Of a stretch of 64,000 nucleotides of DNA, positions 22,626-31,192 are shown one piece after another (within the stretch, counting starts at the first letter, position 1; every line of letters starts with the position of its first letter). The stretch comes from Aureobasidium sp. EXF-3400. Its lineage: Eukaryota; Ascomycota; Dothideomycetes; Dothideales; Saccotheciaceae. The stretch is taken from NCBI GenBank assembly GCA_024195585.1, contig SWBL01000015.1, positions 210,681 through 274,680 on the forward strand, in the 5' to 3' direction. The translations under genes and the position numbers were made by a program. The notes under the pieces were generated by a model that ran no database searches, had not been told where the DNA came from, and saw nothing but the letters and a program-made list of their open reading frames with translations.

Positions 22626-23573
22626 TCACAGACCACTCTTCACAAGTCTCTGACCGAGGAACTTTTCTCTAGCCTTCTCGATCTGCTTCTTGACAAAGCG
22701 GTACTGGTGCTCGATAGGCTGGGGCTCGGCAACAGTACCAAGACCAAGGCGCTCGACAACATACTCCTTGCCCTTGCTGTCCAAGCTGCTTTCACTCTCG
22801 ATTCTGGCAAAGTCCTTGACCGTATCAGTATCGTCGGATTCGTCGGAGTTGCGGGTACCGGTGGACTTGGCGTCATCTGTGGCACTCTTGGTGTGCTTCT
22901 TGATAACGGCAGTCTTGAAGAACGAAGAGATGCGTCCTTCCTTGTTGACACTGCCAGTGACATTGCCTTCCTTGCTGACATCAGTAGCACTGCCTTCCTT
23001 AATGGCACCAGTAGTACTGCCTTCATTCTCGCCATCCTTCTTCTCAGTCTTCTTGTTCTTGCGCTTGAAGATGCTGGTGCTGCGGAAACGGATCGGACTT
23101 CCCATGACCGAGTCAACCTTCAGAGGACTGGGGTTGGCAGTCTCGAAACTGAAAGTACTGGTTTGTGGCGAGTTGAAGACGATGGGGGTGTGAGGCACAT
23201 AACTCGAACCGGAACTGGCGACTGAGGTGCGGGAAGTAGAGCCAAAAGGTAGTGAAAAGAAAGACGAGACAGAGCGAGGGGTAGAGGCGATGCTGGAAGC
23301 TCGACCGGATGAGATGATTGAAGAGTTGGAACGCGAAGTCTTGTCAGAGTCGACTGCGACGACATCTGAGGTTGATGAGACCAGAGAGGTGGTGCTGGAT
23401 GAGATGCCAGAGGTGGAGGAGGGTGTGGGAGATGGCTGGTTGGCTGCAGTGTGCAGGTTGTTGGCCAGGCAGTCGAGGAGGAAGAGGCGTTCTCGCTCGA
23501 AGGCGGATGCTGACTTCCAGATTTTAGGACGCAATTCTGGATCGTTTGACAGTCGTTCGTCGGTAAAGTACAT
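22626..23573 (-). CDS. Serine-rich protein of unknown function
   Basis: An uninterrupted minus-strand frame encodes 315 residues. I do not recognise a named domain. The first 45 residues look ordered (MYFTDERLSNDPELRPKIWK, then FERERLFLLDCLANNL). Residues about 46-165 are very rich in Ser and Thr, with STPRS and SSGRASS motifs suited to phosphorylation. A basic patch RKNKKTEKK follows, then short degenerate repeats built on KEG (residues 183-213). The C-terminal quarter is charged and looks helical (EHQYRFVKKQIEKAREKF). It has no signal peptide or membrane segment. The even codon use and clean single frame argue that it is real. It is the first of a long run of minus-strand genes reaching to 32.7 kb. 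Confidence 0.7.
   Translation of the reverse strand: MYFTDERLSNDPELRPKIWKSASAFERERLFLLDCLANNLHTAANQPSPTPSSTSGISSSTTSLVSSTSDVVAVDSDKTSRSNSSIISSGRASSIASTPRSVSSFFSLPFGSTSRTSVASSGSSYVPHTPIVFNSPQTSTFSFETANPSPLKVDSVMGSPIRFRSTSIFKRKNKKTEKKDGENEGSTTGAIKEGSATDVSKEGNVTGSVNKEGRISSFFKTAVIKKHTKSATDDAKSTGTRNSDESDDTDTVKDFARIESESSLDSKGKEYVVERLGLGTVAEPQPIEHQYRFVKKQIEKAREKFLGQRLVKSGL
22935..23027 (-). repeat. Degenerate KEG tandem repeat inside the serine-rich gene
   Basis: Three to four in-frame copies of a 27-30 base unit encode NEGSTTGAI, KEGSATDVS, KEGNVTGSVN and the start of KEGRIS. The plus strand shows the same as repeated CCTTCCTT blocks at a 27-30 base period. Confidence 0.65.
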
Positions 23574-23902
23574 GGTTGCGTTGTGCGAGGTGCGGTTGGT
23601 GGTGGTGCAAAGGTACTGACGAGCTGACAGATTTGGTATAACACACGACAGAGGTTGCCCCGACGATGAAAATGGAGATGCGAATCGCGGAAGGGAAGAT
23701 GGAGAGAGAGAAAGAGATGAGAAAAGCAGAGTTTTATGATCGCTATTGAAGTGTGAGTGGTGGTGTAAGTGAGTCTCAAATTCGGAAAATTAAAGTGACC
23801 GTCGTTGATGATGTGAAGGTGATTGATGAAAGTGAAGCTTCACTTTGAAGTCGACACACGAATTTCCAGTATGGATGGCCAGCTGGCCAAGGCTGTGAGA
23901 TA
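23574..23902. other. Intergenic, promoter side of the serine-rich gene
   Basis: This holds the presumed promoter of the serine-rich gene and the 3' end of the next coiled-coil gene. No coding frame is supported. Confidence 0.4.
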
Positions 23903-24592
23903 TTAAGCCTTCCTGACTCCTGACTGGCTTTCCTCGTCATCCTCGTCAACCATCTTGAGCTCTCTCTCGCTTTCTTCGAGTTCCTTGTCGGCCTTTGTGC
24001 GTTCAGCTTCGAGCGCACCGATTGTCTCTTGCATCTTCTTCTCGGCTTCAACACGCTTGGCCTCGAGTGCGCGAACCTCCTCTTGCATCTTTTCCTCGAT
24101 CTCGATACGCTTGTTCTCAGTCTCAACACGCTTCGCTTTGAGCGCTAGAATCTCCTCCTGGATCTTGCTAAAGCCCTTCATCTGTGCAATTCTCTTCTCC
24201 AGTCTCTTGATTTTGACTTTTTGTTCTTGAATTACCCTGCGGTGATGCTCGTCCACTTCCCTCCAGTGAGTAATGGTAGAATGCTGTGTTTTGACTCGGC
24301 CCTCCAATTTTTTGATAGAAGCTTGCTGTTCTTCGTTCTGGTGTTTCATACTCTCGAAGGCGGCTTTATGTTCCTCGTTCTCGTTCTTCATACCCTCGAT
24401 GGTGACTTTCTGTTCTTCCTTCTCGTGTTTCATACTCGTGATGGTGGCTTTCTGTTCCTCGATTTCGTGCTTCAATGCCTCAATAGTGATAGTGTGCTGT
24501 TCATCGGTCTTTGTCATGGAAGGAGGTTTGCTGCCCATTGCTGACATCTGCTGTCTCAACTCTAGAATGCGGTCCTGTGGTGGGCTTTCCAT
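23903..24592 (-). CDS. Coiled-coil protein 1 of the array
   Basis: A single minus-strand frame encodes 229 residues that are almost entirely heptad-patterned coiled coil from about residue 30 to 215. Residues 39-94 consist of four 14-residue units such as SMKHEKEEQKVTIE, each two heptads long. A second repeated block (ALEAKRVEAEKKMQETIG and variants) covers about residues 148-200. The tail is acidic (MVDEDDEESQS) and ends basic (VRKA). There is no signal peptide, membrane segment or DNA-binding basic region. I recognise no named family; long generic coiled coils match many unrelated proteins weakly. It is the first of seven small coiled-coil genes in the same direction within 7 kb. A short upstream exon cannot be excluded. 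Confidence 0.72.
   Translation of the reverse strand: MESPPQDRILELRQQMSAMGSKPPSMTKTDEQHTITIEALKHEIEEQKATITSMKHEKEEQKVTIEGMKNENEEHKAAFESMKHQNEEQQASIKKLEGRVKTQHSTITHWREVDEHHRRVIQEQKVKIKRLEKRIAQMKGFSKIQEEILALKAKRVETENKRIEIEEKMQEEVRALEAKRVEAEKKMQETIGALEAERTKADKELEESERELKMVDEDDEESQSGVRKA
24311..24478 (-). repeat. Four 42-base tandem repeats in coiled-coil gene 1
   Basis: Four consecutive 42-base units encode ALKHEIEEQKATIT, SMKHEKEEQKVTIE, GMKNENEEHKAAFE and SMKHQNEEQQASIK. Because 14 residues equal two heptads, each unit adds length without breaking the coil register. Units differ by several bases, so the duplication is not recent. Confidence 0.8.
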
Positions 24593-25545
24593 CAGCTTCC
24601 TGGGTCTGAAACGATTTGCGAGTTGCGAGACAGTCCACGTACTTCTTGCTGCTTTCGACTCATGGGTGCGAACCGAAAGGGCATTGCGTATGCTTTTAGA
24701 TGCGATAGGTTGGTGTGCTTTGGAAAGTGTCTCGGTGTATGTGCCGTGTCATGTCAGAAAGAGTTGGAAAATTTGAGAGTTTTGGCCGTGCCCCTGGCAG
24801 CCGAGATGGAAGTGAATGCACAAGTAACACTTTGCTCCAATCTGATAGAGCCAATTCACTCCCAAAGACCACTATGAGGACTTCTGATGAGTGAAGAACA
24901 AGGGTGTAAGGTCAAGGAAAGACATTGAAGGAACCTGTACATTCCTGGATTTAACTACATCGTGCTTCGTCTTCCGAGCTCAGTTGTACTCGGCCAGCGA
25001 GTGTGTACCCTTTCCCAAGAGTATTGCGGACTACTAGGTATGACAGCCGTCTCCCGGTGTTGCATATGTCTGTAATCATGGATTGATTATCGGCGTATCC
25101 AGCCTTTCTCAGTGAGAAAGTGTCGAGCTGCCAGTCTCGTATGGATGGCTTCGCTCGTGATATTTGCAACATTAGGTAAAGATCACTCTAGTCTAATGAA
25201 TTCGTAATGTCATGTGAAAAGCACGCTTGGAAAGTTGTGTACGAAACTCCAATTCTGTGACGTCTAGCTACGAAGGGAGAGTGGTCGAAAAGAGTCTCTG
25301 GGTTTTGCAGTGTCGATCGAGGTGGGCTTTATCAGAAGGTGACAAGTAGCGGTGCATGAGCAAAGAGACTGCTGAGAACGTGAATGGAACTATTCAAAAG
25401 ATCAGCCTCCAAGCTCAGATTGGTTTTGATACGGCGGCTTACCCTTGAACTCAACGATTTGACGTCGAGTAGCAACCTCGTCTTGTCAGATTGCATCCTT
25501 CCATGTTCCGTCCTGGCGAATGTGTCTCAAAAGTCTGAACTGAGA
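24593..25545. other. 953 bp intergenic between coiled-coil genes 1 and 2
   Basis: No coding frame with coiled-coil or other character is seen. The first part is the presumed promoter of gene 1; a degraded further copy of the array cannot be recognised by eye. Confidence 0.4.
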
Positions 25546-25806
25546 TCATAGAACCTTCAGAACATCGCGCAGACGTCCAGCATTCATCTTACGCTCCTCC
25601 TCAGTTGCATCCCACAGCTTGATTCTCAATTCTCTGATCTCAGCTTGGAGACGTTCGTTTTCCGCCTTGAGTTCACAGTTCTCTTCGATGATCTTGTTGA
25701 CAGCTTCGGCACTCTGCGCGGCTTCGGCTTTGATTTCAGTGATAGCGATGTTCTTCTCATTGAGCAGGTTGACCAGATCGTTGTGTGTTTCGGCAGCGGC
25801 CTCCAT
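25546..25806 (-). CDS. Coiled-coil protein 2 of the array (86 residues)
   Basis: A short minus-strand frame starts MEAAAETHNDLVNLLNEKN and is heptad-patterned throughout, with a strong Leu/Glu core (IIEENCELKAENERLQAEIR, then LRIKLWDATEEERKM). It ends DVLKVL-stop. The length of 86 residues is small, so coding status rests on the clean heptads, the absence of any proline in the coil and the company of similar neighbours in the same direction. The N-terminal DLVNLL...N pattern resembles those of genes 3, 4 and 5. No DNA-binding basic region precedes the coil, so it is not an ordinary bZIP protein. An extra 5' or 3' exon is possible. Confidence 0.55.
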   Translation of the reverse strand: MEAAAETHNDLVNLLNEKNIAITEIKAEAAQSAEAVNKIIEENCELKAENERLQAEIRELRIKLWDATEEERKMNAGRLRDVLKVL

Positions 25807-26047
25807 GATGATGGTGTTGCGATTGGATTTTGTTTTCGTGATATTTTAGGGAAGACTGGTGAGAATGAGTGTGGTTGGTGTGGGAAGAAGAGTAGAGTGC
25901 TAGTGAAGTTCAAGTGTTGTGTTTGTTTTGATCGCGGTAGCCAGTGAAGATCTGTATAGAATCCACCAGAAGATGTCAGCTTTGTTGACATCGAACAAAA
26001 AAGTGACACGGCGGAGCAAACGCACGTCGAGATTGTTTGTGCCAATC

Positions 26048-26311
26048 TCACTTGTTGTTGATCTCCCTGTCCCAGAGCTGTCTGTGTGCCTCTTCCAGCT
26101 CCCTCTTGAGTTCGTAGATTTTGACGCGAAGGTCCTCCTTTTCGACACGAAGAACCTTGTTCTCATCACGAAGTTTCTCGTTCGCTTCCACAGCGTTCTT
26201 GAACCTCTGGACCATGGCGGGGCTGATGGTAGCCGTGATGGTTGTCTGAGCGCGTGCCTGAGTGGTGGCCGTCTTCAGGAAATGCGTGAGCAGATTGATG
26301 CGAGGAATCAT
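26048..26311 (-). CDS. Coiled-coil protein 3 of the array
   Basis: This minus-strand frame encodes up to 87 residues from ATG 26311, or 55 from ATG 26215. The supported part is FKNAVEANEKLRDENKVLR, then VEKEDLRVKIYELKRELEEA, a regular heptad coil ending HRQLWDREINNK-stop. The segment before it (TTITATISPAMVQRF) lines up with the N-terminus of gene 5 (TPADLIREL), which favours the upstream start or an unseen 5' exon. An alternative end is possible: a GTGAGA donor after 26052 and an acceptor ending at 25952 would give a 100 bp intron and a new tail ending LATAIKTNTTLELH with stop at 25900. Both ends are open questions. Function is unknown. Confidence 0.5.
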   Translation of the reverse strand: MIPRINLLTHFLKTATTQARAQTTITATISPAMVQRFKNAVEANEKLRDENKVLRVEKEDLRVKIYELKRELEEAHRQLWDREINNK

Positions 26312-27111
26312 CGTGGGACAGTGGATGGCGTCTTGAGAACACCTGAAGATGGAATTGATGAGAAGATCCTGTAAAAGCCAAGGAGTCAAGGAAGGGTGCG
26401 GTATATCGCTAGACGCCGCCGAATAGCGATGGCCGGATATTTGAATTGCAAGTGCGGTGACGAGCCTACACAACAATCGGCCTCGTATAACTGACTAAGA
26501 TTCAAACAACAGGATGCAGAGCTGGTATCTTTCCTGACAGAATGTCTTCCCAGACCCTTGATTCAAGCTACCAGATATCTGGCATCTGACTGTGTGCATG
26601 ATTACGAACGTACAAGGTGAGATTCGGATGATGATCCTATAGTTGATCGTAAGCTGAGCGTAAGAAGGCAAACCACCAAACTGATTACAGGAACAGTAAG
26701 AATCTACTTGGACTGAATTTCCTTGCTGTGAGTGACTATGGTTTCATTTGGGAATAGGACGGGGATTATGTTTCATTTTGGACTTTCGAAATCTCACTAT
26801 TGCTTCAAAGTTCCATTCTGACCATCTTCCTCTGCTTCACACTATTTCGTGCCATCTTTTGAACGAACGGCCACTTTTTACTCCTTCTGCCAAGTAAAAG
26901 AGGATGACCATCACCAGCAGAGTGTTGTCTTCCATTGACCGGCTTTGATTTGTGCAATCCCATCACCTCTAGTGAGGTTATCTTTGCGTTATCATTCCCA
27001 TGCCAAAGTGGAATGACGACGTGCTGGAATTTTCACCATCCAAATCTATGTCTGGCTTGGCCACAAATTAGCTGCCGAAACATGGTCTGATCAAGTCATG
27101 GACTTACAGTA
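26312..27111. other. 800 bp intergenic between coiled-coil genes 3 and 4
   Basis: No coding frame or RNA gene is supported. The base composition is AT-richer than in the flanking genes. Confidence 0.4.
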
Positions 27112-27603
27112 TCAATCAACGGGTGGTCCAAGATTGTCAACATCCCAAGATTCGAATTCCTTAAGACCTTCACGCTCGTTCTCCTGGATCTTGTTGGCTT
27201 GCTTGATTCTCTCGAGACCCATCTGGAGCACCTTCTTCTCGGCCATCTCCTTGTCGGTGTATTTCTTGAGCTCGTTCTTCAGCTTGTTGAGCTCTTTCTC
27301 CTGTTCCTTATTCTTCTTCTTGCTCTCGTTAAGCTTCATCTTGGTGATCTCGAGCAGATTGTTGGATGCTTCGTTGGCCTGGAAGAGAGAGTCTAGCTCC
27401 CTCTTGAGACCAAAGATCTTCTCGGCATCTTTGTAATTCTTGACAGATGGCTCAAAAGAGGCGATTTGGGCCTCGAGATCCGAGATCCTCTCGGCGTCTC
27501 TGGACTGTTTTTCTCTCAGTCCCGTGTTCAGGTTTCTGACCAGTTTGTTTTCGGCAATGATGAGTGACACCATGTCTCCTGAACGCTCTGGTCCATCAGC
27601 CAT
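27112..27603 (-). CDS. Coiled-coil protein 4 of the array
   Basis: A minus-strand frame of 163 residues opens MADGPERSGDMVSLIIAENK and continues as a long coil with two segments: EKQSRDAERISDLEAQIASF and, after a short break, ITKMKLNESKKKNKEQEKEL through NKLKNELKKYTDKEMAEKK. Charged residues dominate and prolines occur only near the ends (FEPSV at about residue 50 and the final GPPVD). The ATG at 27603 was chosen because the frame before it is irregular. It has no targeting signal or membrane helix. The early D-M-V-x-L-I-x-x-x-N-K pattern is weakly shared with genes 2, 3 and 5, which suggests common descent. Confidence 0.65.
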   Translation of the reverse strand: MADGPERSGDMVSLIIAENKLVRNLNTGLREKQSRDAERISDLEAQIASFEPSVKNYKDAEKIFGLKRELDSLFQANEASNNLLEITKMKLNESKKKNKEQEKELNKLKNELKKYTDKEMAEKKVLQMGLERIKQANKIQENEREGLKEFESWDVDNLGPPVD

Positions 27604-28233
27604 CTTGTGGAGCGGGTGACCTAATGGAGTTAGCATGTTGATAGAAAGACATTGTTGCCTCTGATGAGTACCTTGATGTGTTTGAAGTCTTTGGTTGCTC
27701 TGGTGTGTGCACACAGTCTATTGCTGTGTCTTTTTTCGATCTAATGGTATTGATCGTGACTCAAAAAGAGTGTGGTCAACGAAGGCAGAAGGTTGCGGTC
27801 GTGAAGATCTGTACAGTTATCTGAGAAGTGATAACAGTGATCGAATTTGATATTGCGTTTGCGCAAGCAGCGTATCGTGTCTGTCTCCGCAGTGGTCGTC
27901 TCGACGATCGTGCTAGCCAGAAGGGGATGTAGGAGTCTCGGCATCATAACAGAGTAACATAGTAGACGTTATGGAAAGATACAGGGAGGCTCCAATCATT
28001 GCTTAGGCGACTGCAGACATGCTGATGATTTACTGAAGTCTAGAGGGACGTTGCTTGGTAGACATTCATAATTTAGCCGACTCTTCAACTCGCAGCACAA
28101 CACTACAACAACTTTTTGTAGCCGCAATGCCTGGAAGGTACGACCAAGTGTCTGTGATAAATGCTTAGAGCAGTACTGATAGCAATCCGTCAGCCTTTGT
28201 CAGATCTGAGAGACAGACAAACTTACACCTAAA
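27604..28233. other. 630 bp intergenic between coiled-coil genes 4 and 5
   Basis: No supported gene. A short minus-strand frame (27741-27947) is compositionally irregular and was not accepted. Confidence 0.4.
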
Positions 28234-28785
28234 TCACTCCTTGTCTTCCATGGTGTTCTTGCTATCCGAGGCATCTTTGGTGTCTGGCTCAGGATCCTTC
28301 TGATTCTCTTTCTGGAGATCTTCCTGGACGTCCTCGTGTTCAGCTTCCTGGATAACTTCAAGAGCATCGTTCTGAGTGGTTCCGCGAGCAGCCTCCTGGA
28401 CATCCGTTTGCATCAGCGTCTTCATCTGCTCATCCAGCTTCTCAAATATCTTCATCTCCTCACGGCGCTTCTCCAACTCCTCATCGATACTCTCAGCCTG
28501 CTTTCTCAAAACTTCCAGCTCCTCGTCGATTTTCTTTCTCTCGGCACAGAACGCAAGCTGCTCTCTAAGGTGCTGGTTTTCATCTTCAAGACCCTGATTA
28601 TAGGTCTCAAGGTTCTTGATGGTGATGGCGGCGTTCATGACGGCTTGGTCGGTAGCGGCTTTGTTCTTGAGCATGTCGTTGGTGACTTTGAGGTTGTGGT
28701 TTTCGATTTTGTGGTTGTCATTCTTCTTGGTGAGTTGTTTGTTTGTGAGAGTGAGCTCCCTGATGAGGTCGGCGGGAGTGACCAT
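28234..28785 (-). CDS. Coiled-coil protein 5 of the array, acidic tail
   Basis: A minus-strand frame of 183 residues starts MVTPADLIRELTLTNKQLTK. The first 120 residues form coils (HKIENHNLKVTNDMLKNKA, LEDENQHLREQLAFCAER, KKIDEELEVLRKQAESIDEE), with Asn at several core positions, which often sets dimer pairing. The last 60 residues are an acidic, probably disordered tail (HEDVQEDLQKENQKDPEPD, then SKNTMEDKE). No family is recognised. The start has a strong context (GACCATGGTC). Its direction and spacing match the other array members. Confidence 0.68.
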   Translation of the reverse strand: MVTPADLIRELTLTNKQLTKKNDNHKIENHNLKVTNDMLKNKAATDQAVMNAAITIKNLETYNQGLEDENQHLREQLAFCAERKKIDEELEVLRKQAESIDEELEKRREEMKIFEKLDEQMKTLMQTDVQEAARGTTQNDALEVIQEAEHEDVQEDLQKENQKDPEPDTKDASDSKNTMEDKE

Positions 28786-29149
28786 GGTGAGTGGTCTGAG
28801 GTGTAGGTCTTTTGTATTCGGTCGGCACAATGGGAGATGGGAGCTGTCACAATTCTTGGTGGGATACGGAGTGTGGGCTACCAACAAACAGGCGAAATGA
28901 TAGCCAAGGAATCCCAGTGGAATGATTTCACCTAGTGAATCCCAAAGAAACTTTTGATATCGAGACTGGACCAAGCATAGCCCTCACTTTGAGTAGTCTT
29001 CTCAAATTTTCCTTCACTGGTACCCCTCTATCCCTCCAATGTCTGTATTGACCACTCTTAGCTATCACCAGATGTAGCCAGTGCGTTTGATATCTTCCTG
29101 AGGCGCCGTTAGATCAATTGTTTGTCTTGGTCGTATGTGTACCAAATCA
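28786..29149. other. Intergenic between coiled-coil genes 5 and 6
   Basis: This holds the gene 5 promoter and the 3' end of gene 6. It includes a CTAAC branch-like site and CCTCAG (minus strand, about 29099-29120) that could be the end of a terminal intron of gene 6. Confidence 0.4.
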
Positions 29150-29605
29150 TTATCGTGCCAACCTACAGGAGAAAAACTTGTTGTCGATGTCATCTTCGAC
29201 TTCAACAACGGCTCCAAGTGCCAGGCTGAGATTTTGCTTGATGTTTGAGAGAGCGTTTTTGGAGACAACCTCGAACTTCTGGAGCTCCCTCAACTTGATC
29301 TTGAGGGTCTTTTTTTCTTGTTCCAGGTTATCGGTTTCAATGTTCAGCTTCTGGAGTGATGCTTGTTGCTCTTTGTTTGATTTCTCCAGCAGTTTGTTTT
29401 CGGCTTGGAGCTCCTTGGCCTTCTTGGATATTTCTGTGCATCTCTTGGTTGCGTCTGAATACCCCTTGTTTGCCAGCGTGAGACGTTTCCTCAAAAACCC
29501 GATTTCGTCTTCCAGATCAATGTCCTCTCTCTTGCGTTTGCGACTGAGGAGAGCTGTCAACTGTTCCTGAACACCCTGGATCTCCTTTGCCGTGTCTTCG
29601 CCCAT
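29150..29605 (-). CDS. Coiled-coil protein 6 of the array, paralogue of protein 7
   Basis: As an unspliced minus-strand frame this gives 151 residues from ATG 29605. It is clearly related to the next gene: VQEQLTALLSRKRKREDIDL aligns with VQDQISSLLIPKRQREDAAL there, and LQKFEVVSKNALSNIKQNLSLAL with LEQHEVASRNTVSKLKMKLSLAL. Between these blocks lie heptad coils (ISKKAKELQAENKLLEKSN). The basic RKRKRED run could be a nuclear localisation signal. The 3' end is uncertain: the unspliced frame ends NKFFSCRLAR, but the paralogue has a terminal intron at this point. Here a GTAGGT donor with the downstream CCTCAG would make a stop across the junction, so the last exon may have decayed. Confidence 0.65.
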   Translation of the reverse strand: MGEDTAKEIQGVQEQLTALLSRKRKREDIDLEDEIGFLRKRLTLANKGYSDATKRCTEISKKAKELQAENKLLEKSNKEQQASLQKLNIETDNLEQEKKTLKIKLRELQKFEVVSKNALSNIKQNLSLALGAVVEVEDDIDNKFFSCRLAR

Positions 29606-30034
29606 GGTGACTCTGACGGTGTTTAGCGGGGTTTTGGTATTGCGTGCGCGTGGTGTTGATTCTGCGTACGTGGGATGTTGATGCTGAGAGTAGAGTCTGA
29701 GAAGCAAGTGTGTGCGGCTTGGGCAAGAGTCGCGAAGCAATATGTGCGAGTGAGGTATCAGCGTCAAAGAATAGAACGAAGTAGTGGAGACTGTGTCTAT
29801 CAGCTTCTTGCGTCTTCTATGCAGTGTGAATCTATAGCCCGTCCATTCACTGAGTATCAGGCGTAGGTAATAAAAGGGAGTCATTCCATACCATTCGACG
29901 TCAGGAGTTGAGTGAGAGTAAGGAAGATTTGGTGTCTTCGTCCATCATCGTGAGATATTATTCATGAGGAAAGAAATCATGCTCGCTCTGTCCCGTTCAC
30001 TCCTTCCTTTTCCACGCCCTCATATCACATAACT
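29606..30034. other. Intergenic between coiled-coil genes 6 and 7
   Basis: No coding frame is supported. It is the presumed promoter of gene 6 and holds the 3' end of gene 7. Confidence 0.4.
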
Positions 30035-30786
30035 CTAATCGGAATTTATCACGATCACAGAATCGTCTCCATCTTTGTTGATGTATCTGATGACTTCCTG
30101 TCATACTGTCAGATGAAAACTGCTTTCTCTCTCACATATCCTCTAATGCTCTGGGGTAGATGACTTACGAGGAGTGCGTGATCGCCAAGATTGCTGTCAA
30201 TCTCAGAGAGGTCTTCAAGCGCCAGACTCAGTTTCATCTTCAGTTTGGAAACCGTGTTCCTAGAAGCAACCTCATGCTGCTCCAGTCGCTCCAATCTACT
30301 TTTGAGACTCTGGTTCTCTCCACTCAGCTTGTAAACTTGTTCTTCGAGAGTCTTGATAGTCTGCGCTTGACTCTTGACTTCTTCAGTCAACACGTTCTCG
30401 GTCCGAACCAGAACCAGCCACGCTTGGTGTTGATGTTCCTGCTCTTCTTTCAAGCGCTGGTTGTCTGTACCAAGCTCCTCCTTGCTTTGCTTGACTTTCT
30501 CCAGTCTTTGATTGGCTTGGTAACATCTTTGGATGGATGATGTCAGACGCTGTTTGAGGTGTCGGTCTTCGTCCTTGAGGTAACGGTTGTCGCCCTTGAC
30601 AAGATTGTTCTCACGCTTGAGTTGCATGTTCTCTTCCTGAAGCTGTTTTCTTGCTTCCTTGAGTTGCTCAATCTCGTGCTCCAGAGCGGCATCCTCTCTC
30701 TGGCGTTTGGGGATGAGAAGTGAGCTTATCTGATCTTGAACCAGGGAGAGGACCTCTTTCGCTGCTTCTTCTTCGAAGTTGTCCAT
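30035..30786 (-). CDS. Coiled-coil protein 7 of the array
   Basis: Two minus-strand exons (30169-30786 and 30035-30097) encode 226 residues. The N-terminus has VQDQISSLLIPKRQREDAAL with a basic KRQRED cluster, then nearly continuous coil (EEIEQ-type heptads, NMQLKRENNLVKGDNRYLKD, SGENQSLKSRLERLEQHEV). The 71 bp terminal intron begins GTAAGT. Its CTGAC branch site lies too close to the first AG, so I used the second AG (ending at 30098); this gives the tidy tail EVIRYINKDGDDSVIVINSD. Without splicing the frame would end in YVREKAVFI. The protein has no known domain. It is the right-hand end of the array and the longest member after protein 1. Confidence 0.7.
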
Positions 30787-31192
30787 GTTGTGTTTGTAAT
30801 TTTGATGGTACTCGTGGTAGAGAACGCAGAGAAGATTCGAAAACCGCTAAGTTATTGTCCAGCCCGGTGGCCTTCTGGAGAGCTTGATCGTTGTTGCATG
30901 CTGATTGCATGATTGACCGCCAAACAGCACCAACGTAACATGTCTTACATTCGTGGTAGATATTTCGCGGTCATGTGATAGTGGACGGCTTCCTGCATCT
31001 AACCCTTGGAGCCTGACGAGTAGTAACCGATCTATGGTAAGTTTGATGATGGAAATACTCGCTTCTTATACAAATCAACACGTGGTATTTGTTTCGGAAC
31101 GAACACTCACGGTCTCGATTTGAGCACACCATCTGGGCGTAGAAATTTGCAAGCATGAAAGCGTGGTGAATTAAAGACTGTATATCGTCTGA
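30787..31192. other. Intergenic between the coiled-coil array and the MFS gene
   Basis: Promoter side of coiled-coil gene 7 and 3' side of the transporter gene. No coding frame is supported. Confidence 0.4.

Noticed and set aside
29150..30786. Reading coiled-coil proteins 6 and 7 as ordinary bZIP factors because of their RKRKRED and KRQRED runs.
   Set aside because: The basic runs are too short, lack the Asn...Arg spacing of a bZIP basic region and are not placed seven residues before a leucine zipper; a nuclear signal is more likely.
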